A DNA stretch of 35,566 nt from Gammaproteobacteria bacterium (GTDB lineage: Bacteria > Pseudomonadota > Gammaproteobacteria > Eutrophobiales > Eutrophobiaceae), in NCBI GenBank assembly GCA_003250975.1, contig QKIY01000024.1, forward strand, positions 1 through 35,566. Direction: 5' to 3'. Of this stretch, positions 19,292 through 28,366 are shown piece after piece. The stretch's first letter is position 1; the number at the start of each line of letters is the position of its first letter. Both the position numbers and the translations under genes were made by a program. The notes under the pieces were generated by a model. It saw only the letters and a program-made list of their open reading frames with translations, was not told the origin of the DNA and searched no databases.

Positions 19292-19305
19292 TTGATTTAG
19301 ATCAA
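19292..19305 (-). promoter_or_regulatory. FNR box, perfect match
   Basis: TTGATTTAGATCAA matches the FNR consensus TTGAT-N4-ATCAA at all ten defined positions. A minus-strand -10-like AATTAT (4/6) at 19264-19269 would put the box near -41.5, the class II activator position, for the 121-residue gene. fnr itself lies 5 kb away in this window. Confidence 0.75.
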
Positions 19306-19465
19306 ATTATATAACTATTCCAGGAAGTAATTTTGTGCCTGCTTGATAATTTCAGCCGGAATTGAATATTGTGTTGCAAATAACAACGGTAGGCTTGCAG
19401 AGCTAAACACACCCTAAGAAGGATGTGCCAGCTGGTCTACCTGGCGGAAAGCTAAGTAATCCGGC

Positions 19466-20863
19466 CTAGATAACTTTTGAATAGCTCTTATTCGTATTGC
19501 TAATTGGCAGATACTTGTCAAACACCATACAGATATTCCGAATCAACAAACGTCCTTTTCTGGTTACATGAATTCCTTCATTGTCAATCGAAAGCAGGCT
19601 GTCCTTTTCCATGAGGGCAAGACGGGACAATTCGTCATGAAAATAACGATGAAACTTGATCCCGTAATTATCTTCATAGAAGGAAAAATCAATATTAAAA
19701 TGACAGATTAACTTGGTAATCACGTCACGCCGTAATTCATCATCATGATCCAGCATCATGCCTCTCGTCACAGGCAGTTTGCCTTGCTCGAGCAGACTTT
19801 CATATTCATTGATGTCACGCGCATTCTGGGCATAACACCCGTTGATACAACTGATGGCCGTGACACCCATGCCAATAAGATCGCAATTAGCATGCGTGGA
19901 ATATCCCTGAAAGTTCCTATGCAATGATCCTGTTTTTTGTGCCATGGCAAGTTCATCATCAGCCTTCGCAAAATGATCCATGCCTATATACACATAACCA
20001 TTCTGTGTCAGGTAATCGATCACCAATTGCAATATGTTGAGCTTGGTTTCAGGGTCAGGCAGTTCATTTTCGTTGATTTGCCGCTGTGTCTTGAATATAT
20101 GGGGAAGGTGCGCGTAATTATATACAGCTATACGGTCAGGGTTCAGATCGACCAGTTGTTTCAGCGTTTGCCTCGATGTTTCCAGTGTCTGCTTAGGCAA
20201 TCCGTAGATCATATCTATGTTTATCGAATGAAACCCTTGCGTTCTTGCATCTTCTACAGCCTTTGCAGTCTCATCATAGCCCTGGATCCTGTTTATGGCC
20301 TTTTGCACGGCCGGATTAAAATCCTGAACCCCGATACTGATCCGGTTAAAACCTATCTCACGAAGTAACTTTATGGTCCCTGGCCCTATTTCTCGTGGGT
20401 CGATCTCGATTGAATAATCGCCGCGATCATCATCTCTCAAAGTAAAATTTTTCTGGATAACCTGCATGAGCCTGGACATCTGCTCATTGCCGATATAGGT
20501 TGGTGTCCCTCCACCCCAATGTAATTGGTCAACACACCTGTCCCGATCAAACAATTTCCCCTGCATAACGATCTCTTTATGCAGAGAATCGAGATACCTT
20601 GTACTACGTGCCTGATTATTAGTGATTATCTTGCTGCAAGCACAGTAAAAACATACCCTGCGGCAAAACGGGAGATGGAAATAAAGTGACAAAGGAGCCG
20701 GCACCAGGTCTTCGTTACTTTCCCTTGCCGTTTCGGTATAGTCACCATCATTAAATTCATCATGAAATTGCAGTGCAGTAGGATACGAAGTATAACGCGG
20801 ACCGGCCTGGGCATAACGCGTTATTAGATCTTTATCGAATGAAACAGAATTGTCGTTCAGCAC
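19466..20863 (-). CDS. hemN: Oxygen-independent coproporphyrinogen III dehydrogenase
   Basis: A 465-residue radical SAM enzyme that decarboxylates coproporphyrinogen III to protoporphyrinogen IX without oxygen, supplying heme under low oxygen. The cluster cysteines are Cys67, Cys71 and Cys74 in HLPFCRRVCFYCAC, followed by the extra Cys76 seen in true HemN. LHWGGGTPTYI is the SAM-binding segment, and the N-terminal YTSYPTALQFHDEF is also HemN-type rather than HemW-type. It is divergent from ccoI, with an FNR-like box between them. Confidence 0.96.
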   Translation of the reverse strand: MLNDNSVSFDKDLITRYAQAGPRYTSYPTALQFHDEFNDGDYTETARESNEDLVPAPLSLYFHLPFCRRVCFYCACSKIITNNQARSTRYLDSLHKEIVMQGKLFDRDRCVDQLHWGGGTPTYIGNEQMSRLMQVIQKNFTLRDDDRGDYSIEIDPREIGPGTIKLLREIGFNRISIGVQDFNPAVQKAINRIQGYDETAKAVEDARTQGFHSINIDMIYGLPKQTLETSRQTLKQLVDLNPDRIAVYNYAHLPHIFKTQRQINENELPDPETKLNILQLVIDYLTQNGYVYIGMDHFAKADDELAMAQKTGSLHRNFQGYSTHANCDLIGMGVTAISCINGCYAQNARDINEYESLLEQGKLPVTRGMMLDHDDELRRDVITKLICHFNIDFSFYEDNYGIKFHRYFHDELSRLALMEKDSLLSIDNEGIHVTRKGRLLIRNICMVFDKYLPISNTNKSYSKVI

Positions 20864-20919
20864 TTTATTAACTCTTAAATATTCTTTCTATTTTTTAACA
20901 AATGCGTAAGAAATAAACT

Positions 20920-20933
20920 ATGATTTAGATCAA
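20920..20933. promoter_or_regulatory. FNR-like box between hemN and ccoI
   Basis: ATGATTTAGATCAA matches TTGAT-N4-ATCAA at nine of ten positions. It lies 57 bases upstream of hemN and 85 bases upstream of ccoI and could serve either direction. A plus-strand TATAAT follows at 20944-20949. Confidence 0.65.
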
Positions 20934-21018
20934 CAAAATCACATATAATATTTACGTTATTCAGACTATTACCGGCAAACCACTCCTAATATCAATTTGT
21001 TACATTTCAGGTAAATCA

Positions 21019-23469
21019 GTGACAGAAATCAGTCGAACCGCAGATAAATGTTTTCATTGCGGTGAGCCCATACCAGGCAAACTGAATTTGAATATCATGA
21101 TTGACGGTAAACCTGAATCGATGTGTTGTTATGGCTGCCTGGCCGTAGCGCAAAGCATCATGGATGGGGGGCTGGGTAATTACTACAGTTACCGCACTCA
21201 AATTGCAGCAACTCCGGAAAGTATACCCACAGATGCCGATGCCTCTCTCAGGGCCTACGATCATCCTGATATACAGGCTGCATTTGTAAAGCATATAAAT
21301 GAAAAAGAGAGGGAGGCTAACCTTATTCTTGAAGGTGTCGTTTGCCCTGCCTGCACCTGGCTAATCGAAAAACACCTTTCTTCATTGAAAGGCATAACGC
21401 ATGTAAACGTTAATTATACTAGCCAGCATGCGAAGGTTACATGGAATAACGATGAGATTCTTTTAAGCAAGATACTGTTTGAAATAACGCGTATCGGTTA
21501 CAGGGCGTACCCATACAACCCGGCAACAGAGCAATCTTTGTTTGCCAGGGACCGAAAAAAGCAATTACAACGAATCGGGCTTGCAGGCCTGCTCGGAATG
21601 CAGGTCATGATGATTTCTATCGCCCTCTATACGGGCAAGTGGGATATTGACTTAAAGATTAAAGATTTTTTCCACTGGCTCAGCCTGCTGTTAACGACTC
21701 CTGTAGTTATGTACTCGGCGGTTCCCTTCTTCGCCGGGGCTATAAGGGATATCAGACATAAATACGCTGGCATGGACCTGCCGGTATCCCTCGGGATCTC
21801 CGGCGCCTATATCGGCAGTATCTGGTCTACCGTAACACGCAGTGGTGATGTCTATTACGACTCCGTGGTTATGTTCGTCTTTTTTCTTTTACTCGGCCGA
21901 TATTTTGAATTTATAGCACGCAAAAATAATCGTGAATATATTTACAGGATCTGCCAGATACTGCCGGCCACCGCCACCAAACTGGTTGATATAGGAGGAA
22001 AGCTCAGTGAACTTACAGTGCCTGTCATAGAGCTCGAACGTGGAGATACGGTTTTGGTAAGACCGGGCGAGACAATAGCGGCGGACGGCGAAGTTATTTC
22101 CGGGACTTCCACCGTTAATGAATCACTTATTACAGGTGAAAGCATTCCCGTTCCCAAGATATCGGGTTCAACACTGATTGGTGGAAGCATAAACATTGAA
22201 TCACCATTACAGTTTCGTGTAGAAAAAACAGGAGACAACACCTTTGTTTCCCAGATTATGCATCTTGTTGAAAAGACACGGCATGAAAAACCCCGGTTTG
22301 ACCAGTTAATTCACAAGGTCTCCTCCTGGTTCGTATTATTGGTGCTGATTATAGCCGCACTGGTTGCCTGGTACTGGTTGCAAACAGACCCAGTGAGATG
22401 GCTGCCTGTAACACTATCCGTACTGGTGGCAACATGTCCCTGTGCGCTTGCACTGGCGACACCTACTGCAATCACAGTCGCCATGACAAACTTGTTGCGA
22501 TCAGGTATGGCTATCACGCGCAAGGATGCGATAGAGAAACTTGCCAGAACCACTCATTATATATTTGACAAGACCGGTACCTTGACGCTTGGCAACCTTG
22601 AACTTGACTGTGTCTATTGTTTATCGAACATGAGCCGTTCATGCTGCCTTGATATTGCCATTGCGCTTGAGCAGCAGTCAGAACATCCTGTAGCCAGGGC
22701 TCTGCTGGCAAGTACTAAACGCCCGCTAGAGAGCAGTGCGGCAAATATTACCAATTTCCCGGGGAAAGGTATCAGTGGACGGGTAAACAACAAGCAATAT
22801 TTTATTGGCACCAGTGAATTCATATCTGGGGAAACCGGCCTTGAGATTCCTCAGGACTTTTTTAGCGAAACGTCTCATACTGCAGGACCGGTTATATTAT
22901 TGGCAGACAATCAAGAGATACTGGCTGTATTCACTTTCACTGACACTATACGAAATGACGCAAAAATCATTATTGATTACCTCAAAAGCGCCGGGAAAAA
23001 AATTGTTTTATTAAGTGGCGATAAGGAGGAGAGTGTCTGGCAACTTGCAGTTAACCTAGGAATTGATGAATTCCATTACGGTATGAAACCTGAAGAAAAA
23101 GCCTCATACGTGAGACACATGGAAAACAAGGGAGCAATCGTGGCAATGACCGGGGATGGAATTAATGATGCGCCTGTACTTGCTACAGCGGATATTTCAA
23201 TTGCCATGGGGAGCGGGTCAGACCTGGCAAGAATTAATGCAGATATCATATTGTTGAATGATCGACTGGAGACACTGCAACAGGGTATCATGACATCATT
23301 TAAAACATTCCGAATAATCCGTCAGAACATTTTATGGGCTATTCTTTATAATATACTTGTATTGCCTGCCGCCGCATCAGGTATAGTTGCCCCTTGGATG
23401 GCAGCATTAGGTATGTCGCTCAGCTCCCTGGTCGTGGTCGGGAATGCTCATAGAATCAGATATCATTAA
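21019..23469 (+). CDS. ccoI: Copper-transporting P1B-type ATPase for cbb3 assembly (CcoI/FixI)
   Basis: An 816-residue P-type ATPase that exports Cu(I) for loading of the oxidase Cu-B site. The N-terminal cysteine clusters CFHCGEPI and MCCYGC are typical of CcoI. A heavy-metal-associated domain contains CPACTW. Membrane helices follow. The transport motif is CPC at 473-475 (ATCPCALALATP), the phosphorylated residue is Asp517 in DKTGTLT, and the hinge is MTGDGINDAPVL. Start is GTG 21019 with AGGTAA upstream. ccoS follows within 13 bases. Confidence 0.96.
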   Translation: MTEISRTADKCFHCGEPIPGKLNLNIMIDGKPESMCCYGCLAVAQSIMDGGLGNYYSYRTQIAATPESIPTDADASLRAYDHPDIQAAFVKHINEKEREANLILEGVVCPACTWLIEKHLSSLKGITHVNVNYTSQHAKVTWNNDEILLSKILFEITRIGYRAYPYNPATEQSLFARDRKKQLQRIGLAGLLGMQVMMISIALYTGKWDIDLKIKDFFHWLSLLLTTPVVMYSAVPFFAGAIRDIRHKYAGMDLPVSLGISGAYIGSIWSTVTRSGDVYYDSVVMFVFFLLLGRYFEFIARKNNREYIYRICQILPATATKLVDIGGKLSELTVPVIELERGDTVLVRPGETIAADGEVISGTSTVNESLITGESIPVPKISGSTLIGGSINIESPLQFRVEKTGDNTFVSQIMHLVEKTRHEKPRFDQLIHKVSSWFVLLVLIIAALVAWYWLQTDPVRWLPVTLSVLVATCPCALALATPTAITVAMTNLLRSGMAITRKDAIEKLARTTHYIFDKTGTLTLGNLELDCVYCLSNMSRSCCLDIAIALEQQSEHPVARALLASTKRPLESSAANITNFPGKGISGRVNNKQYFIGTSEFISGETGLEIPQDFFSETSHTAGPVILLADNQEILAVFTFTDTIRNDAKIIIDYLKSAGKKIVLLSGDKEESVWQLAVNLGIDEFHYGMKPEEKASYVRHMENKGAIVAMTGDGINDAPVLATADISIAMGSGSDLARINADIILLNDRLETLQQGIMTSFKTFRIIRQNILWAILYNILVLPAAASGIVAPWMAALGMSLSSLVVVGNAHRIRYH

Positions 23470-23481
23470 CGGTGCACTTAC

Positions 23482-23643
23482 TTGGAAATTATCTATCTTC
23501 TGATATTCATTTCAATCATCCTGGTTGGCCTGATTGCCTGGGCCTTTATCTGGGCAGTGAGGTCCGGGCAATTTGATGACCTCGAAAAACCTCGCCATCA
23601 AATACTGATGGATGAAGATGATCCGAAGGATGAAGATACCTGA
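23482..23643 (+). CDS. ccoS: cbb3 oxidase maturation protein CcoS
   Basis: A 53-residue protein with one membrane helix: MEIIYLLIFISIILVGL, then AWAFIWAVRSGQFDDLE, the CcoS/FixS signature (an aromatic helix end, then SGQFDDLE). The only usable start in this frame is TTG 23482, because a stop lies 15 bases upstream. The C-terminus is very acidic. CcoS is required to insert redox cofactors into CcoN. The last 46 bases overlap the convergent TauE-like gene. Confidence 0.92.
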   Translation: MEIIYLLIFISIILVGLIAWAFIWAVRSGQFDDLEKPRHQILMDEDDPKDEDT

Positions 23644-24365
23644 TGTGACTTCATGTTACCCATGCTTCCATGATGGTGTGCATGATCATTTCCTGCAGCA
23701 GAATAAAAAAATGGTGAGGCAATTCCGAACAAAATAATTGCAATTCCCGCTACCCTACGCAGGGCTGGCTCACCAAGATAATCACGGATTCTTGCCCCGG
23801 CAAGGCCAGCGAACAACATCCCTGGCAATGTTCCCAAGCCGAAACAGAACATCAACAAGGCGCCTGTCAATGAATCTCCAATGGTCAAGGACCATAATAG
23901 GACGGAATATACCAGTGCACAGGGTAACCATCCCCAGAACATCCCCGCCATAAGCGCCCGGTAAATGCTGGTTATCGGAAAGAAGTATTTTGCCAGGGGA
24001 CGGATATACGCCCAAGCGCGCATACCCAGAGATTCGAGTATCCGGAACCCCTGAAACCAACCGGTTATCTGCAACCCGATGAGAATCAGTACCACAGCAG
24101 CTATATACTGTAATATTCGATGTCCCGACTCCGGCATAAATCCTCTGGCCAGTTCAGCCCCGATTGCACCTGCGATTGCACCGGCCAGTGAATAACTGAT
24201 TATTCGGCCGGTATTATATGCAGTTACCAGCCTGGCTTTTGTTATGGCCTTGCCTTCCGGGATACTGAGACTCATAGCAGTACTGATCCCGCCACACATG
24301 CCAAGACAATGTAGTGTGCTAAACAGTCCAAGATTAAATGCAATGATCGAATTGACGAGATCCAT
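23598..24365 (-). CDS. TauE/SafE- and DsbD-like membrane protein of the cbb3 locus
   Basis: A 255-residue protein with about six membrane helices. The first contains HCLGMCGG (His19-Gly26), a conserved metal- or thiol-type motif. Such proteins are regularly found beside ccoS in proteobacteria and are annotated as sulfite exporter TauE/SafE family or cytochrome biogenesis proteins. The C-terminus carries NDHAHHHGSMGNMKSH, a His/Met-rich tail suggestive of copper handling, which would fit supply of copper to the oxidase. The 3' end overlaps ccoS by 46 bases on the opposite strand. Confidence 0.85.
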   Translation of the reverse strand: MDLVNSIIAFNLGLFSTLHCLGMCGGISTAMSLSIPEGKAITKARLVTAYNTGRIISYSLAGAIAGAIGAELARGFMPESGHRILQYIAAVVLILIGLQITGWFQGFRILESLGMRAWAYIRPLAKYFFPITSIYRALMAGMFWGWLPCALVYSVLLWSLTIGDSLTGALLMFCFGLGTLPGMLFAGLAGARIRDYLGEPALRRVAGIAIILFGIASPFFYSAAGNDHAHHHGSMGNMKSHQVSSSFGSSSSISI

Positions 24366-24416
24366 CAGATTAGTATGAAGCCAATTCCACTGGCCATTAT
24401 ACTGGCGACCTGATCC

Positions 24417-25169
24417 CTATCCTGTCTTCTTTTCAGTGGACAGGCAACCTGTGGATAAATTGCGCAAGGTGTCCATATTGATAATCCTGACCTGTTTCCG
24501 GTTGATACTGATTAATCCCTCTCTTTGAAAACGGCTCATGATCCTGCTGACTGTTTCAATGGTGAGCCCAAGATAATTAGCCGTTTCCTGCCTGGACATC
24601 GACAGATTAAATTCCCTGGACGAATAACCCATGGCCTGAAAACGGCTGGATATGCTTAGCAAAAACGTTGAAAGTTTTTCTTCCGCATTCTTCTTGCCGA
24701 TTGTTAATAACAACTCATTCTCCGCTGTTAACTGGCGGCTCATTAACTTGAATAACTGGTTCTGCAGCTCAGGAATCAGTCTGCAAATCTCGTTGACCTT
24801 GTTGAAAGGAAATCCACAATAGGTACTTGTTTCTATGGCAATCGCAGATACAAGATGTCTTTCACTGTCTATTGCGTCCAGGCCGATGATCTCACCCGGA
24901 AAATAAAAACCGATGATTTGGTCATCACCATTCTCATCAATCAGGACAAGCTTAACTGTTCCCGATCTTACAGCAAATAAATTTGTCAGCTTGTCACCAG
25001 CCCTGAAGATATATTCCCCCGTCCTCAACGGACGTGAGCGTTTAACGATTTCCTCAAGCCTGCCCAAGTCCTGTGTGTCGAGGCCTCTGGGCAGGCAGAG
25101 TTCATTCAGGCTGCAATCTTCACAGGAAACCTTTATGTTGGAGAAGTCAATGGTTTTCTTGTTGGTCAT
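24417..25169 (-). CDS. fnr: Fumarate/nitrate reduction regulator FNR
   Basis: A 250-residue Crp/FNR-family oxygen sensor. The 4Fe-4S ligands are Cys16, Cys19, Cys25 and Cys118 (spacing as in E. coli FNR Cys20, 23, 29, 122). A cyclic-nucleotide-type barrel and dimer helix follow. The C-terminal helix-turn-helix has ETVSRIMSRFQ, where the Glu, Ser and Arg read TTGAT half-sites. ATG 25169 is chosen because CAGGA precedes it and it gives the usual N-terminal length; GTG 25199 is also in frame. The two FNR boxes in this window are likely targets. Confidence 0.95.
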   Translation of the reverse strand: MTNKKTIDFSNIKVSCEDCSLNELCLPRGLDTQDLGRLEEIVKRSRPLRTGEYIFRAGDKLTNLFAVRSGTVKLVLIDENGDDQIIGFYFPGEIIGLDAIDSERHLVSAIAIETSTYCGFPFNKVNEICRLIPELQNQLFKLMSRQLTAENELLLTIGKKNAEEKLSTFLLSISSRFQAMGYSSREFNLSMSRQETANYLGLTIETVSRIMSRFQREGLISINRKQVRIINMDTLRNLSTGCLSTEKKTG

Positions 25170-25286
25170 ATATAATCCTGCAGGACATATCCGGCTCACT
25201 ATACAGCCGGAATGAATGCTAATTTACCTATGATAACTCTTGCCGCCAGCTTTTACCCGATAATTTGGCGGTTAAATCAACAATCA

Positions 25287-26960
25287 TTATTCAGCGCCAA
25301 AATACTTTTTCCTTGTCTGGGCAATCTGTTCAAATACTTCCTTGGGAGGCTTGTCCATTCCCAACAAGATCTGTGCCGCCTGCATCGAGCCGGTTTCCAG
25401 AGTTTCCGCCACGATATCCGTGGCTCCTTCTGCAAGGAAAATATCTGCTGATTTCTCTGAACGTATTCTGACGTATACAGGGCAATTACTAATCTTTCTG
25501 GCCTGCTTCAGGATCTGCAGGGCGCTTTCTTCAGTATCAATACTGATGACAAGGGCTTTTGCCCTCTCAACATTTGCAGCCCTCAGAATCTTCGGTTTCC
25601 TGGCATCACCATAGAATACGGGCTCACGTTCAAGCCATGCCTTTTTAACCCTCTCTATATTATTATCAAGACAGATATAATCAATATCGTTCTGCTCCAG
25701 TACATCAGCAACCTGCCTGCCCACATTTCCGTAACCACAAAGAATAATATGTTCGTTTAACGGACGCGCCCCTTCAAGAATCTGATCCGGGGCTTTCTCA
25801 TTGTCTCTTTCCCCGGCATTTGATACCAGGTTGCCAAAATAATGATTATGGCGTATTAACAGAGGCGCCAGTGCCATGGAGACGATTAATGCCGCCAGTA
25901 TGGGCTGGCTATCCTGATAACTAATCAGGTTGCTAATGGCTGCAAGAGTCAGTAAAGCGATTCCGAATTCACCACCGTTTGCCAGGATCACCCCGGTCCG
26001 TATAGCCACTTCCTGTTTCTGGCCAAAAAGCAAAAGCAATAAATAGATTACTAGACCCTTACCAATAACCAGGCCGACAACCAGTAACAGTACCCAGTGC
26101 CAGATCCCAGGTAGGAGGGTGACATTAAGTTGCATACCCACAGTAATAAAGAATAGCGCCAGCAGGATATCCCTGAACGGCCTGATCTCCGCCTCAATCT
26201 GGTGGCGATATTCAGTCTCACTCAACATCATCCCGGCAAGAAAGGCACCCAGAGCAAGTGACAGGCCAAGTAAGTGTGTTACCCATGCGGCGGCCAAGGA
26301 TACCAGCAAGACGGTAATGGTAAAAAGTTCCTCCGAGCGAGCTTTCGCGACAATGTGAAAGACAGATCTCAGAACATATCTGCCAATAAACAGTATGGCA
26401 AAAAAGGCAACCAACCCTTTAATGAAGGCATAAAGCAGGGGAACACCGACCGATTCTCCACCGGCGGCAAATATCGGGATCAAAACAAGAAATGGTACGG
26501 CCGCAATATCCTGAAACAAGAGAATGCCCAATGATGCCCTACCATAGCGGGTCTTGAGTTCAAGTTGGTCGGTAAGTTGCTTGATAACAATTGCTGTCGA
26601 TGAAAGTGCCAGTGTCCCGCCCACAATAATAGCCGCCTGCCAGTGAATGCCTAGTTTCCAAGCAATTATGGCGCCAGAGATCGTGCCCGCCAGAACCTGG
26701 GCGCTGCCCAAACCAAGCAGGGTGCTCTTGAATGAACGGAGCTGGGCTATTGAAAAATCAAGACCAATAGTAAAAAGAAGAAATACAACACCTATCTCGC
26801 CAAGTGAACGGGTGGTCTCCGAAAACTGAAACAGGCTGAAAGCATGCGGACCAACTACGGCCCCTACCAGCAGATAACCGATAATCGCTGGTAGCTGTAG
26901 TCGTTGGACCGCAAGGACCGAAACAACTGACAGACCCAGTAAAAGAAGAATTTCATGCAT
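25287..26960 (-). CDS. KefB-type monovalent cation:proton antiporter with RCK domain
   Basis: A 557-residue CPA2 antiporter. About 12 membrane helices fill residues 1-380, starting MHEILLLLGLSVVSVLAVQR. The cytosolic regulatory domain begins at HIILCGYGNVGRQVADVL, with the GYGNVG nucleotide-binding loop, and continues through DARKPKILRAANVERAKALV. No TrkA-C domain follows. Family members exchange K+ or Na+ for H+ and can respond to NAD(H) or glutathione adducts. In an ectoine-making organism a role in ion balance is plausible. The exact ion cannot be told. Confidence 0.9.
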   Translation of the reverse strand: MHEILLLLGLSVVSVLAVQRLQLPAIIGYLLVGAVVGPHAFSLFQFSETTRSLGEIGVVFLLFTIGLDFSIAQLRSFKSTLLGLGSAQVLAGTISGAIIAWKLGIHWQAAIIVGGTLALSSTAIVIKQLTDQLELKTRYGRASLGILLFQDIAAVPFLVLIPIFAAGGESVGVPLLYAFIKGLVAFFAILFIGRYVLRSVFHIVAKARSEELFTITVLLVSLAAAWVTHLLGLSLALGAFLAGMMLSETEYRHQIEAEIRPFRDILLALFFITVGMQLNVTLLPGIWHWVLLLVVGLVIGKGLVIYLLLLLFGQKQEVAIRTGVILANGGEFGIALLTLAAISNLISYQDSQPILAALIVSMALAPLLIRHNHYFGNLVSNAGERDNEKAPDQILEGARPLNEHIILCGYGNVGRQVADVLEQNDIDYICLDNNIERVKKAWLEREPVFYGDARKPKILRAANVERAKALVISIDTEESALQILKQARKISNCPVYVRIRSEKSADIFLAEGATDIVAETLETGSMQAAQILLGMDKPPKEVFEQIAQTRKKYFGAE

Positions 26961-27003
26961 AATTTCTGAATACTGATTTATTATCTATGAATTTAATAGT
27001 TGA

Positions 27004-27756
27004 TTAAGAATTGTCCAGAATCTTTCCGCCGCTTTCGATAATCATGACCCTGACTTCCATACCAGCGCTTTCCAATCTTTTTTTATCCCTCGACCTGAGT
27101 ACCAGGTTTACACCAAGCCTGCCACGCTTGAAAAAAGGATAGCTGCCAATACTGACTTCCGAATAGTTATCTTGAATCTTCCCCAATGCCTCTGCAATCT
27201 GGCCTTCTCTCATATTTGTCGTAATGCTCTCAGTGACTATGGGAGGTCCATTATCCAGACGATCCTCAATCCCTTCAAACATGGCCTTCAATATCAATGG
27301 CACACCTGGTAGGACAAAAACATTTTCCAGTTGAAAGCCCGGTGCCCCACTAATGGGATTGTTTATTAACACAGCCTTTTCAGGCACGCAGGCCATCTTG
27401 ATCCGCGCATCGTTGATCATGCCTTCTTCATAATAGGATTTAAGAGCAGACATGGCTCCGGCATTTTGCTCGAGTCTGACACCAAATGCCTTTGCAATGG
27501 AAGCTGAGGTTATATCATCGTGCGTCGGGCCTATACCACCCGTTGTAAAGACATAGCTATATTTAGCCCGCAGGGAATTTACCGTATCAACAATTATCCG
27601 TTCATCGTCTGGGATCACCCTGGCTTCCGTAAGCACAATACCCAGGTTTTCCAGACGCTGGCCGATATAACACAGGTTCTGGTCCTGCGTCCTGCCGGAG
27701 AGAATTTCATTGCCGATAATGATGACTGCGGCAGTCGTAATCTTTTCATCGCCCAT
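27004..27756 (-). CDS. CinA-type molybdopterin-binding (MoCF) domain protein
   Basis: A 250-residue protein with the MoaB/MogA-like fold: GNEILSGRTQDQN near the start and TTGGIGPTHDDIT at about 70-83. It equals the N-terminal half of CinA, which hydrolyses ADP-ribose-type compounds in some bacteria. The C-terminal nicotinamide-nucleotide amidase domain (PncC) is absent, as in the shorter COG1058 proteins. It lies 43 bases upstream of the antiporter gene and could be co-transcribed with it. Confidence 0.88.
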   Translation of the reverse strand: MGDEKITTAAVIIIGNEILSGRTQDQNLCYIGQRLENLGIVLTEARVIPDDERIIVDTVNSLRAKYSYVFTTGGIGPTHDDITSASIAKAFGVRLEQNAGAMSALKSYYEEGMINDARIKMACVPEKAVLINNPISGAPGFQLENVFVLPGVPLILKAMFEGIEDRLDNGPPIVTESITTNMREGQIAEALGKIQDNYSEVSIGSYPFFKRGRLGVNLVLRSRDKKRLESAGMEVRVMIIESGGKILDNS

Positions 27757-27836
27757 AGTTTTAAATTAACAGCAAATCGCAGGCCTGACCAATAACTAAT
27801 CAGCACAGGATGCGGAAACTGTTAAAAATTATTGTA

Positions 27837-27912
27837 CGCCCCTCTCCAGGGCGCGGGTAAAGAAGCAATAGAAAAACCAAGGAAGGATATGGCCAGCAAG
27901 GAGTGGGCCATA
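27837..27912 (-). terminator. Predicted terminator region after panD
   Basis: Reading from panD, TATGGCC (27906-27912) pairs with GGCCATA (27888-27894) across an 11-base loop and is followed by a T-rich stretch. A second hairpin, CGCCC/GGGCG (27837-27853), is followed by AATTTTT. Neither is a textbook terminator, but together they fill the gap between panD and the next gene. Confidence 0.45.
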
Positions 27913-27926
27913 CCGGGAGATACAGA

Positions 27927-28307
27927 TCAGGCGGCCTGGACCGGGATATGGTCCTGGATACGGACGATATTGTTTTCCTCGTCCAGATAAACCAAAGTAG
28001 GTTTATATTTTTTTACTTCGCTTTCATTGATGCTGCCGTAGGAACAGATTATCACGCGATCGCCCGGATTAGCCTTGTGTGCAGCGGCACCGTTGACGGA
28101 AATAATTCGGGAATGATCCTCGGCGCGAATGGCGTAAGTGGTGAATCGCTCGCCATTGTTTATATTATAAATCTGGATCTGTTCATACTCATGAATACCT
28201 GCCTTATCGAGTAAATTACCGTCGATAGCACAGGAACCCTCATATTCAAGTTCCGAGTGGGTAACGCAGGCAGCATGAAATTTTGCTTTTAAAACAGTTA
28301 CTTGCAT
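27927..28307 (-). CDS. panD: Aspartate 1-decarboxylase
   Basis: Makes beta-alanine from L-aspartate for pantothenate. The 126-residue proenzyme has the self-cleavage site Gly24-Ser25 (YEGSCAID), which yields the pyruvoyl group. [19 protein letters not shown] and [18 protein letters not shown] are family hallmarks. It is the last gene of the pan cluster, 59 bases after panC. Confidence 0.96.
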   Translation of the reverse strand: MQVTVLKAKFHAACVTHSELEYEGSCAIDGNLLDKAGIHEYEQIQIYNINNGERFTTYAIRAEDHSRIISVNGAAAHKANPGDRVIICSYGSINESEVKKYKPTLVYLDEENNIVRIQDHIPVQAA

Positions 28308-28366
28308 GTCTTATTAACAAAAATATAGATTTGAGACGGGAAGTATGGACGAAAAATGGTTGCGGT

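Noticed and set aside
19427-19445. GCCAG/CTGGC hairpin downstream of hemN as a terminator
   Set aside because: No U-run follows in the hemN direction, and the stem is only five base pairs.
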